A DNA stretch of 64,000 nt. It comes from JBDZVM01 sp040255675. Its GTDB lineage: Bacteria > Actinomycetota > Actinomycetes > Acidothermales > Acidothermaceae. The stretch lies in assembly GCA_040255675.1 (NCBI GenBank), contig JBDZVM010000001.1:62001-126000 (forward strand). The letters run 5' to 3'. The notes under the pieces are model-generated. The model made no database searches and had not been told where the DNA came from. It saw only the letters and a list, made by a program, of their open reading frames with translations. Positions 1 through 7,114 of the stretch are shown here, in pieces. The stretch's first letter is position 1, and every line of letters begins with the position of its first letter. The position numbers and the translations under genes are program-made.

Positions 1-722
1 ACCGAACGCATTTGCGCCAGCGTGTTTTGCGCGGCGCTGATCGCGGCCTGGCCCATGTCGATCGAACCCTGGTAGTAGTCCATCGTCATGATGTTGACGA
101 CGTCGATTTTGATGCCGGCGTTTTTCGCTGCCTGGATGATGTTGACGCCGTCCTGGGTGAGTCCGCTCGGCAACACCGGAAGCGTCATAGAGAACTTGAA
201 ACCGGGGTTGGCGGCCTTCAAGTCCTTCATCGCTTGCATGTGCCGCGCTACCGCCGCTGTATTGGCGATTGCCGCTCCTTCGACGTCGAAGTCGAGCCAG
301 CTGACGCCGTAGGAGTTGACGATGTTTTGATACCCGGCCTCGATCGAACTTTGAGTGGTGCACGTCCAGGCGAGCGGTTCACCCGCGGCGCCGCCCGAGG
401 AGATGATGACGGATGCACCCTCGGACTTCGCTTGGGCGATTTCCGGATCTGTATACGAATCGTTGCCCACGGGCAGCGTGTCGCCCCATTCTTGGTTGCA
501 GCCGGCGCCGATGACGAACGCGGCCGTGTAGGCACGCAAACCGTGTTGCGTAATAGCGGTATCGAGCAAACCGTGTTGTGAATTCGACATGTCGGTGTAA
601 GGGGCCACTGAATAGGCGTCGCTCGCGGCAAAGCTCGAAACGCTTGCCACGAATACACCCGTGGCAGAGGCGACAATTGCGCCAGCCGATACAACGGCCA
701 CGGCGATTGATTGTTTCTTCAC
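1..722 (-). CDS. Secreted GH18 chitinase-like protein, 3' end outside window
   Basis: Family 18 glycoside hydrolase, probably a secreted chitinase; 240 residues are visible and the C-terminus lies beyond base 1. I start it at GTG 722, preceded by GAGAGG nine bases upstream. The first ~34 residues (KKQSIAVAVVSAGAIVASAT, then VSSFAAS) form a signal peptide. The GH18 sheet motif ISSGGAAG lies near residue 110. The catalytic motif reads LDFDVEG, with D144, D146 and proton donor E148. MTMDYYQ follows near residue 208 and matches the substrate-binding strand. Its product would cleave beta-1,4 N-acetylglucosamine polymers outside the cell. It is in tandem with the next chitinase and differs in sequence, so it is not a recent duplicate. 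Family is fairly sure; substrate is inferred. Confidence 0.85.
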   Translation of the reverse strand, partial: MKKQSIAVAVVSAGAIVASATGVFVASVSSFAASDAYSVAPYTDMSNSQHGLLDTAITQHGLRAYTAAFVIGAGCNQEWGDTLPVGNDSYTDPEIAQAKSEGASVIISSGGAAGEPLAWTCTTQSSIEAGYQNIVNSYGVSWLDFDVEGAAIANTAAVARHMQAMKDLKAANPGFKFSMTLPVLPSGLTQDGVNIIQAAKNAGIKIDVVNIMTMDYYQGSIDMGQAAISAAQNTLAQMRS

Positions 723-822
723 GTTGAGATACCTCTCTCGAGCGTGCAAGGTCAAGAGCAGGAGTTGACGGCACATTTGATGCGGGCTTCGTAGTGTCGC
801 CCGTGTGAAACTCGCGCCGGCG

Positions 823-855
823 TTCGCGACCCGGGCGTTTCACCCGGGTCGCGAA
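823..855 (-). terminator. Perfect 13-bp hairpin after the chitinase gene
   Basis: Arms 823-835 and 843-855 (TTCGCGACCCGGG and its complement) are perfectly paired around a 7-base loop. It lies about 50 bases past the stop of the downstream-reading chitinase gene. There is no T-run, so it is a hairpin terminator or RNA-stabilising stem rather than a classical intrinsic terminator. Confidence 0.6.
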
Positions 856-904
856 GCGTCGAATCTGCCTGCCGGGCAGCTAGAACCCGTGCGTGCGCGC
901 TCGG

Positions 905-2416
905 TTATACGGGCTGCCAAAGCGCTGGCACGTTCGGCGGTTCCCAGCCGACCTGCGAGGTGTGCGATTGAATGCACTTGTAAGTGACGCCGTTGTAGGT
1001 CACCAGGTCTCCGACTGTATAAGAAACGTTCGGCGCCCAGGCCTGCACCGACCCAGTCGCGGTCGGTGTCGGTGTGGGTGTGGGTGTGGGGGTGGGGGTG
1101 GGGGTGGGTGTCGGTGTGGGTGTCGGTGAAGGTGTCGGGCTGCTGGTAGTGCCGCCGGAACACGGGCCGTCGTCCGTCCACACCCCCGAGCCGCCGGTAC
1201 TCGGCGTCTCGCCCTGCGTCCACCACTTCGCCGTCCAGGTATGGCCGTTGTAGCTCACCTCGTCGCCGCCCGTATAGACAGCCGAGCTGCTGTACGCGGG
1301 TGCCGAGCACGACCCGGACGTTGTCGAGGTTGGCGACGGTGTGGGCGTCGGTGAGGTGCTGGGCGGGTTGCTCCCGGCGAACTGCACGTCGAACTTCGTG
1401 AAGTCCCAGTCGTTTTGGACGACGCTGCTGCACGTGCCGGAGGTTGTGGAGGTTGCGCCGCCTGGGCATTCGCGGTCTCGGTTCACCGACCAGAACGTGT
1501 AGCGGCCGAGGCCGACCGACTTCGCGAAGTTGAGGTTCGACTGAAAGTCGGACTGGTAAAACATCTCGCCGGTGTCGGAGCGGCCGTTCATCTGCGAGAT
1601 GCCTTCGTGCGCCCACGCGGTCGCGGAGTCCCAGCCGAACGTGCTTGTGAGCATGGTGTGGAACTGCTGCAGTGCGCTTTGCTGACTCGCCGCGCCATTG
1701 AAGCCGCCGTCGAACGGCATAATCGAGTAGTTGTTGGGCGTGAAGCCGAGACCCTTGGCCGTGTTCAAGACGTTCTGGCCGAAGTAGCCCGTGCCGGAGG
1801 TCGTTCCCGGAACCGTAATCGAGATATAGATTCCAGGATTGTTCCGCTGAATTATTTGTGCCGCGCCGACTTCGTTGTTGACGGCGGTGGTGTTCTCGTA
1901 CTCGGGCTCTTCGAGGTCGAAGTCCATCGCCTTGAGGCCGTACTTGTCGACGACCTGCTGGTAGGCCGCGGCGGTCGCCGACGGCGAACTGCACACCTGA
2001 CCGAGCTTCGTTCCGCCGTAGCCGCCGATCGAGACTGAGACGTCGCCACCGTTCGAGCGGATTGTGTTGATGTAGCTCGCGACGGCGGTGTCTGACGAGA
2101 CTGGCGCGGTGCCACCCCATGCCGGGCTGCACGAACTGCCGTTGGCCAAGATAAAGGCGAGCATGAATACTTTCTCGCCGCTGCCCGCCATCACGGTCGC
2201 GATGTTGGGCGGTGAGTTGTCGAGTGGCATGACGTAAGGCGCTTGGGCGTACCAAGCCTGCGCTAACGTCGCCGCCGAGGCCGCCCCTCCCCCGAGGGCC
2301 ATGACGGCGATCGTCGACGCGGCCACTGTGCCGCTGGCCGCGGCTGACGCGCAGATGGCGGTGGCTCGCGAAAAGCGACGATGGCCGCTGCGAGAATTGC
2401 GTTGTACGACTGGCAC
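905..2416 (-). CDS. Secreted GH18 chitinase with two chitin-binding modules
   Basis: A 503-residue modular chitinase. A twin-arginine-free signal peptide ends near ALGGGAASA-AT (about residue 48). The GH18 domain spans ~50-348, with SIGGYGG at 129-135 and the catalytic MDFDLEE, giving D165, D167 and E169. A first CBM5/12-like module (~368-420) has the aromatic series WTAKWW and GVWTDDGPC. A Pro-Thr linker (~427-453) follows, then a second carbohydrate-binding module (~457-503, VQAWAPNVSYTVGDLVTYNG). The domain order fits small actinomycete chitinases of the ChiC/ChiD type. The gene stands alone, about 180 bases from the next chitinase, and has a DasR-like operator about 265 bases upstream. 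It is confidently a chitin-active enzyme; endo or exo action cannot be decided. Confidence 0.93.
   Translation of the reverse strand: MPVVQRNSRSGHRRFSRATAICASAAASGTVAASTIAVMALGGGAASAATLAQAWYAQAPYVMPLDNSPPNIATVMAGSGEKVFMLAFILANGSSCSPAWGGTAPVSSDTAVASYINTIRSNGGDVSVSIGGYGGTKLGQVCSSPSATAAAYQQVVDKYGLKAMDFDLEEPEYENTTAVNNEVGAAQIIQRNNPGIYISITVPGTTSGTGYFGQNVLNTAKGLGFTPNNYSIMPFDGGFNGAASQQSALQQFHTMLTSTFGWDSATAWAHEGISQMNGRSDTGEMFYQSDFQSNLNFAKSVGLGRYTFWSVNRDRECPGGATSTTSGTCSSVVQNDWDFTKFDVQFAGSNPPSTSPTPTPSPTSTTSGSCSAPAYSSSAVYTGGDEVSYNGHTWTAKWWTQGETPSTGGSGVWTDDGPCSGGTTSSPTPSPTPTPTPTPTPTPTPTPTPTPTATGSVQAWAPNVSYTVGDLVTYNGVTYKCIQSHTSQVGWEPPNVPALWQPV
1061..1137. repeat. Hexanucleotide repeat encoding the Pro-Thr linker
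   Basis: An imperfect GTGGGT/GTCGGT six-base repeat. On the minus strand it encodes the alternating Pro-Thr hinge between catalytic and terminal binding modules of the chitinase. Such tracts change length by slippage in whole PT units without breaking frame. Confidence 0.85.
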
Positions 2417-2670
2417 GGAATCTCCTCGTCTTCACGACTGCGGGGAACGTCGCGCCGAACGCAGCGATGACCGTGCCAGCGAGGCGTCGTGGAGACGGGA
2501 CGTCGGCCGGGCAGCGCACGCGTCGATGCGCCGGAGGCGTGGGCGTCGTCACCCGTCCACGGGCAGCATCAGCCTTGTCGTGACACGAAGCACCGCCACG
2601 CCGAAGGCTGATACACGAGCCGATAACGATCGGTCTCGTGCCAGTCAGGGTGCGCCTTAGGGAAGGCCGG

Positions 2671-2695
2671 TGTCAAGAGATTGGACTAGACCAAA
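2671..2695 (-). promoter_or_regulatory. DasR-type operator with adjoining -35 box
   Basis: Bases 2680-2695 (ATTGGACTAGACCAAA) match most of the known DasR response element ACTGGTCTAGACCACT, which in Streptomyces places chitin genes under GlcNAc control. Immediately downstream on the minus strand, 2671-2676 reads TTGACA, a perfect -35 hexamer; the matching -10 is poor. It points toward the chitinase gene at 905-2416, with a long leader of about 230 bases. No DasR gene is in the window. Confidence 0.6.
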
Positions 2696-2718
2696 GTACA
2701 AATGTCGCGCCCGTCCGC

Positions 2719-2804
2719 GTGGATCACGTTCGGGGGGGTAGGGGGTCCCTTGCAACATCGGCCGATGTTGCAAGGGACGCGTTTACCCCCTGAACGTGAT
2801 CCAC
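2719..2804 (-). repeat. Nested inverted repeat directly after the sigma gene
   Basis: Outer arms GTGGATCACGTTC (2719-2731) and its complement (2792-2804) enclose a perfect loop-less 34-bp palindrome, 2745-2778, with G-rich and C-rich tracts between them that also partly pair. The right outer arm begins on the TAG stop of the sigma-factor gene. As RNA it would form one long hairpin. It may act as a terminator, but its size and lack of loop are more like a small palindromic repeat element. Confidence 0.75.
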
Positions 2805-3787
2805 TAGGCGGCGCCGAAGATTCGATGAGCGTCGCCGGGCCGTGGCACCGATGCGCTCAGACGCGTGCGGTAGTCAGAGCTTGCCGCGATCGTCGCGTAA
2901 TAGGCCGCCTTGCGGCGTGCGACGCAACCGTCCGGACGAGACTCCGTCGTCAGCTCATCGGGTGCGAGCATCGCCGTCATACCGTCCGTCAGCAAGGCCA
3001 GCGCCTCAGCACGCATCTGCGAAATGCGCGACTCGGTCACGCCGAGCTCAGCGGCAAGCTCGGCCATCGGCCGCTCGTTGAAGAAGTAGCCCTCGACCAC
3101 AGCCCGAAGGCGGCTAGGCAACGCGGCAACGGCATCGACGAGGTACGACGTGCGCTCCCGGTTGAGCAGCACCTCTTCGGGCCCCGGGTCTTGGTGCGGC
3201 AGCATGCCCTCGAGGGTTCCGGCGTCCGAAAAGCCCTGCAAGCTCAGCACGACCGAACGATGCACGTCCTCCTCGACGGACGCGAGTTCGTCGATAGAAA
3301 TGCCGAGGTGCTGGGCAAGCTCACTGTGGGTCGGGTGCCGACCCAACTTGGCAGCCAGCTCTTCTTCCGCGATCGCCCGTTGACGGGCCTTCGTGCGCAC
3401 CGAGCGGCTCGCCCAGTCGTGACTGCGCAACTCGTCGATAATCGCGCCACGGATACGGACCGTCGCGAACCGGGCGAACGGCACCCCGCGCTCTGGCTCG
3501 AAGCTCCGCGCCGCCTGGGCGAGGGCCATCATGCCGGCTGAGGTGAGGTCGTCGCGGCTGACGTGACCGGGCAGCTTGCTCGCCGTCTCGGCCACCAGAT
3601 ATCCGACGAGCGGAAGGTGTTCGCGGACAAGGTCCTCGGCCGCGCCGCCTTTGGCGACCTGGTCGGCCGGGGTGCCTTGGGCGGCCTGTTCGGCCGTGAT
3701 GTGTTCGACCTGAGCCGAACCGCGGAGGTTTCGTGTGCCTGCCATGGACTTCTCATCGCCGCGACACCCCGCCTGACTTGACTCCAA
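2804..3787 (-). CDS. FliA/WhiG-family RNA polymerase sigma factor
   Basis: A 327-residue sigma-70 family protein of the sigma-28 (FliA/WhiG) group. Region 2 is visible at about 55-125 (LVREHLPLVGYLVAE, DLTSAGMMALAQAARSFEPERGVPFARFATVRIRGAIIDELRSHDW). Region 3 follows (RHPTHSELAQHLGISIDELASV). Region 4 carries the helix-turn-helix MAELAAELGVTESRISQMRAEAL. Ordinary members are 240-280 residues; this one has an added tail of about 50 residues and a long N-terminus, so MAGTRN (residue 15) is an alternative start. It is divergent from an FlgN-like gene, which suggests a motility role. With no other flagellar genes in view, WhiG-like developmental control is equally possible. Confidence 0.88.
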   Translation of the reverse strand: MESSQAGCRGDEKSMAGTRNLRGSAQVEHITAEQAAQGTPADQVAKGGAAEDLVREHLPLVGYLVAETASKLPGHVSRDDLTSAGMMALAQAARSFEPERGVPFARFATVRIRGAIIDELRSHDWASRSVRTKARQRAIAEEELAAKLGRHPTHSELAQHLGISIDELASVEEDVHRSVVLSLQGFSDAGTLEGMLPHQDPGPEEVLLNRERTSYLVDAVAALPSRLRAVVEGYFFNERPMAELAAELGVTESRISQMRAEALALLTDGMTAMLAPDELTTESRPDGCVARRKAAYYATIAASSDYRTRLSASVPRPGDAHRIFGAA

Positions 3788-4038
3788 ATGGCCTAGTGAT
3801 CGTCAAACAGCCCGGAAACGGCTAGGAGTGACTACTTCGGTCTAAGCAACTGGCGGATCACCAAATGGACCGTACGCCTTACAGGTCTCCTCCAGATACC
3901 GGCAATTCGCCGTCCGGGCGTTTACTCGGCGCGGGTTTGTGCCGATGGTGTGCGTGCGGATTGTGGCCTGTGAGCACCGACTCGCCAAGCGGATAAGCTG
4001 GCCGACCGCGGCTGCCGAGTCGAGAGTAAGGAGCTGGA

Positions 4039-4458
4039 GTGGCGAGCTTCGCCGAGGTGTCAGACATCCTCTGGCGCGAGCGCGAGCTGCTCGACGTCCT
4101 GGCGTTCAAGCTCGACCAGGAACGGCTGCTGCTTGCCGATGGAAATGTGCGCTGGCTTGCCCGGGCCACCCGTGAAATCGAGCTGGTTATCGAGCAGGCG
4201 CGATTGCTCGAACTCACCCGCGCGGTCGAAGTCAACGCGCTAGCCCAAAGCATCGGCCTCGAGCCGGCGTCCACGCTCGCCGAGTTGGCGGCCGCCGCTC
4301 CGCCGCCGTGGGACGAGCTACTCGAAGCACATCGCCGGGCATTTATCGAACTCTCCCGCCAAATTCACGAAGCCGCGCGGCACAATCAGCGGGCGCTCGA
4401 CGACGCCTGGCAGGCGACGCAGGGCGCGATGTGCCTGCTTGCCGCCGGTGAGGCGTGA
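4039..4458 (+). CDS. FlgN-like flagellar export chaperone
   Basis: A 139-residue, mostly helical protein with the FlgN pattern: repeated heptads, an early LLDVLAFKLDQERLLLADGN and central REIELVIEQARLLELTRAVEVNALA. In flagellated actinomycetes FlgN heads the flgN-flgK-flgL operon and escorts the hook-filament junction proteins. The GTG start at 4039 follows AAGGAG with good spacing. The next reading frame starts inside its stop codon (TGATG). What follows is not FlgK but a short unknown protein, so either the operon decayed or the chaperone-like fold serves something else. The family assignment rests on overall pattern plus the sigma-28 neighbour. Confidence 0.7.
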   Translation: MASFAEVSDILWRERELLDVLAFKLDQERLLLADGNVRWLARATREIELVIEQARLLELTRAVEVNALAQSIGLEPASTLAELAAAAPPPWDELLEAHRRAFIELSRQIHEAARHNQRALDDAWQATQGAMCLLAAGEA

Positions 4459-4736
4459 TGGCACGTTCGCTGAACTTCGACGACCGGCACGTCGCCGCGC
4501 TGAGCTACGAGGCCGCACGCGCGAGGTCGGCCAGCCGGAGCGCGAGGCTCGGCAGCATCGTGGCCGCGCTCGACGCGATGAGCGCGGACACCGACCGCGC
4601 CGGGATCGCCAGTGCGGACGTCGCCAGTGCGGACGTCGCCAGTGCGGATTTGATGACGAGGCAAGCCTGTTACCGGTCGGCCGCCGCGGCGCTCGCGACT
4701 CCGGTCGCGCCTTCGCTGCTCGCTTTCTTGAGCTAG
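4458..4736 (+). CDS. Short hypothetical protein coupled to FlgN-like gene
   Basis: A 92-residue Ala/Ser-rich helical protein that I do not recognise. Its ATG overlaps the stop of the FlgN-like gene, and a GTG one codon earlier is also possible; translational coupling is likely. Residues about 48-62 come from a 15-base tandem repeat giving ASADV units. The composition (MARSLNFDDRHVAALSYEAARARSASRSARLGSIVAALDAM) has no catalytic motif, signal peptide or membrane segment. Position where flgK would be expected suggests a remnant or a replacement, but there is no recognisable FlgK sequence. Gene status is moderately supported by codon pattern and coupling only. Confidence 0.5.
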   Translation: MARSLNFDDRHVAALSYEAARARSASRSARLGSIVAALDAMSADTDRAGIASADVASADVASADLMTRQACYRSAAAALATPVAPSLLAFLS

Positions 4737-4817
4737 CGGCGGTTTGGGGAGTCCTGGCGTTCGGCCTCGTCCGCCTATCGCGTATCGATAGACCACGAGG
4801 TGAAGACGCCGGCAGAT

Positions 4818-4967
4818 TCAGCTTCCGGCGGCGATGGGGAAGCTGTTGTGGCACGCGCACCCAGAGCATGTCGCCTCGAGGCGCGGCGACGGCGCGACGT
4901 CTCCTTCGGGCAGGCGCGCGAGCGCGCAGTCGCACTCGGGGCACGTCTCAACATAGATGACCTTCAC
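4818..4967 (-). CDS. Possible 49-residue zinc-ribbon protein
   Basis: A short frame on the minus strand starts at GTG 4967 and ends TGA 4818. It holds two Cys knuckles, CPECDC at residues 9-14 and CSGCACH at 34-40, the spacing of a small zinc ribbon, within VKVIYVETCPEC. No clear ribosome-binding site is visible and an upstream in-frame start may exist. It lies between the short hypothetical at 4458 and the next small gene. The paired CxxC motifs are the only argument that it is real. Confidence 0.4.
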   Translation of the reverse strand: MKVIYVETCPECDCALARLPEGDVAPSPRLEATCSGCACHNSFPIAAGS

Positions 4968-5151
4968 CGCCGCTATATCGGCACGGCCGCCGATGTGGCT
5001 GAGTGTCCGCGCGTGTCAAGGCGATGACGATCGGGCAGAACCGCCACCTGGCAGACGTTGCGTGCCTGGCCCGGGTGTGACCCGAATAGGTCATACCAGC
5101 GCGGAATGTGTCGAGTTAGCGTGGATGAAGCACGGCAGCATGAGGAGTTCC

Positions 5152-5337
5152 ATGCCCGAACCGCGAGTTGGCCAGGCTGAGCTCGACGTTCGTCTCGAAG
5201 ATCCGGCAGTGCTCGAAGAGATCGAGCTGTACAGCGAGCTGATGATTGTGGCGGGGTCGAGCCAGCAGCGCTTGACGCGTGCCCAAATTGATCAGATTCT
5301 GGGCGTTCACGGCGTCGGAGTCGCCGACACCGTCTGA
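5152..5337 (+). CDS. Small conserved actinobacterial protein
   Basis: A 61-residue acidic protein (MPEPRVGQAELDVRLEDPAVLEEIELYSELMIVAG, then LTRAQIDQILGV). This DPAVLEEIELYSELMIVA...LT..QID.ILGV pattern is familiar to me from short uncharacterised proteins of actinomycetes. No function is known. I chose ATG 5152 because GAGGAG lies four bases upstream. In-frame ATGs at 5125 and 5140 would add nine or four residues. It is followed by 145 non-coding bases and then the phosphate-transport pair, so any functional link is only positional. Confidence 0.65.
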   Translation: MPEPRVGQAELDVRLEDPAVLEEIELYSELMIVAGSSQQRLTRAQIDQILGVHGVGVADTV

Positions 5338-5482
5338 CTGTCCGGTCTGAGTGTCGCGTCTGAGCGTGACCGCGGGGGTCCGCCCATCCGTTCACAAGAT
5401 CGAACGAACCCCGCCGCGTAGACCTGTCCTGGTTGGCCCGTAGCATCTGGGCCGAACGCTTCGCCGTAGATCGGGAGTATCG

Positions 5483-6100
5483 GTGCGCCTGCGACTGACC
5501 CCGCAAGACACAGCTTTCTTCGAGATGTTCACGGCCTCGGCAAACAACCTGGTCATAGGTGTCGAGACCGCGGCGAAGCTGTTCGTTTCTGGTGCTGACC
5601 GGCGCGCGATCTCCGAGGAGGTCCGCCGGATCGAGCACGAGGAAGACGAAGTCACCCACGCCATTTTGCGCAAGCTGAACTCGACGTTCGTCACGCCGTT
5701 CGACCGCGACGACATCTATCGCCTCGCGGGCCGTCTCGACGACGTCATGGATTTCGTCGAAGCTGCAGTCGACCTCGTCGTCTTGTACAAGCTCGGCGAC
5801 CTGCCCGAGGAGATCGCCGAACAGGTCGAAGTCTTGCAGCGTGCCGCGTTGCTGACTGCCGAGGCGATGCCGCGACTGCGCAAACGCATCGACCTCGACG
5901 TGTATTGGATCGAGGTAAACCGCCTGGAAAACGAGGCCGACCGGCTGTACCGCCGCTTGCTGGCCAGGCTGTTCGACGGCGGGTACGACGCGTTGACCGT
6001 GTTGAAGTTGAAAGAGGTGGCCGACCAATTCGAGGCCGCCGCCGACGCCTTTGAAAACGTGGCCAACGCGATCGAGACGATCGTCGTCAAGGAATCGTGA
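5483..6100 (+). CDS. DUF47 (PhoU-like) phosphate transport accessory protein
   Basis: A 205-residue all-helical DUF47 protein, the PhoU-like partner found before Pit transporters. Repeated helical hairpins are visible (FFEMFTASANNLVIGVETAAKLF, EVRRIEHEEDEVTHAILRKLNSTFVTPFDRDDIYRLAGRLDDVMDFVEAA, KLKEVADQFEAAADAFENVANAIETIVVKE). The acidic E/D-rich EHEED and DRDDI patches match the family's metal-binding positions. It ends three bases before the Pit gene, so the two form one operon. The protein is thought to regulate or assist phosphate uptake through Pit. The start could be GTG at 5483; assignment is secure. Confidence 0.93.
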   Translation: MRLRLTPQDTAFFEMFTASANNLVIGVETAAKLFVSGADRRAISEEVRRIEHEEDEVTHAILRKLNSTFVTPFDRDDIYRLAGRLDDVMDFVEAAVDLVVLYKLGDLPEEIAEQVEVLQRAALLTAEAMPRLRKRIDLDVYWIEVNRLENEADRLYRRLLARLFDGGYDALTVLKLKEVADQFEAAADAFENVANAIETIVVKES

Positions 6101-6103
6101 GGA

Positions 6104-7105
6104 ATGACCGCCCTCGCGATCATCTTGATCGTTGTTGTCGCTTTGCTGTTCGACTTCACCAACGGCTTCCATGACGCCGCGAACGCCATAGCGACGTCGG
6201 TCTCGACGCGGGCACTGACGCCGCGTGTCGCGTTGGCGATGGCGGCCATCCTCAATCTTGTCGGCGCCTTCGTAGCGACCAAAGTCGCCACCACAGTCGG
6301 AAAAGGCATCATCTCGGCGCCGTCCGGTGGCCACGGTCTTGCGCTGGTGTTCGCGGCAGTCGTGGGAGCAACAGTCTGGAACCTGATCACTTGGTACTTC
6401 GGCCTGCCGTCGTCGTCATCGCACGCTTTGATCGGAGGACTCGTCGGCTCGGCTGTGGTCGCGGGGGAGCACTTCGGTGCCGTGCACTGGAGCGGCGTCG
6501 TCGACAAGGTCGTCGTCCCCATGATCATCTCGCCGATCATTGGCGGGATTGCCGCATTCGTGCTCATGCTTGCGATCTTGTGGATATTCCAGCGGGGCAG
6601 ACCGAATCGGCTCAACCGGGGATTTCGCTACCTGCAGACGTTGTCGGCCGCCGCGATGGCCTACTCCCACGGCACCCAGGACGCTCAGAAGACCATGGGC
6701 GTCATCGCGTTGGCGCTGGTGACCGGCGGCTACATCGACAGCTTCTACATCCCGGCCTGGGTGAAAGTCGCGGCCGCGGCCGCGATGGGGTTTGGCACCT
6801 ACGCGGGTGGTTGGCGAATCATGCGCACGCTCGGCCGGCGCATTATCCAACTCGACCCGCCGCGTGGCTTCGCCGCCGAAGCAACGTCGTCCGCCGTTTT
6901 GCTCACGGCAGCGCATTTCGGCGCCCCGGTCTCGACGACGCACGTCATCACGTCGGCCGTCATGGGCGTAGGTGCGACCAAACGTTTCTCCGCGGTGCGG
7001 TGGGGTGTTGCGGGCAACATCGTGATGGCTTGGATCTTGACTATCCCAGCCGCGGGCGTGGTGGCCGCCGCCGTCCACCTCGCCATACTGCCGTTCTTCG
7101 GCTGA
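6104..7105 (+). CDS. Pit-family inorganic phosphate transporter
   Basis: A 333-residue polytopic membrane protein of the PiT family, which takes up metal-phosphate complexes driven by protons. The two family signatures are present: FDFTNGFHDAANAIATSVSTRALTP-like sequence near residues 16-40 and its internal repeat FGAPVSTTHVITSAVMGVG near 264-282. It also has WYFGLPSSSSHALIGGLVGSA, and about ten hydrophobic segments. Length suits the compact actinobacterial form rather than the 500-residue enteric PitA. Operon with the DUF47 gene directly upstream. It is low-affinity by family; no phosphate box was found. Confidence 0.95.
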   Translation: MTALAIILIVVVALLFDFTNGFHDAANAIATSVSTRALTPRVALAMAAILNLVGAFVATKVATTVGKGIISAPSGGHGLALVFAAVVGATVWNLITWYFGLPSSSSHALIGGLVGSAVVAGEHFGAVHWSGVVDKVVVPMIISPIIGGIAAFVLMLAILWIFQRGRPNRLNRGFRYLQTLSAAAMAYSHGTQDAQKTMGVIALALVTGGYIDSFYIPAWVKVAAAAAMGFGTYAGGWRIMRTLGRRIIQLDPPRGFAAEATSSAVLLTAAHFGAPVSTTHVITSAVMGVGATKRFSAVRWGVAGNIVMAWILTIPAAGVVAAAVHLAILPFFG

Positions 7106-7114
7106 GGTGTCTTT

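Noticed and set aside
840..2552. Long Arg-rich open frames opposite or beside real genes across the window
   Set aside because: They are by-products of high GC; the translations lack domain patterns and overlap well-supported genes.
3940..4038. Sigma-28 promoter (GCCGATAA-like) before the FlgN-like gene
   Set aside because: GCGGATAA near 3989 is only partly like the -10, and no TAAA-type -35 is at the right distance.
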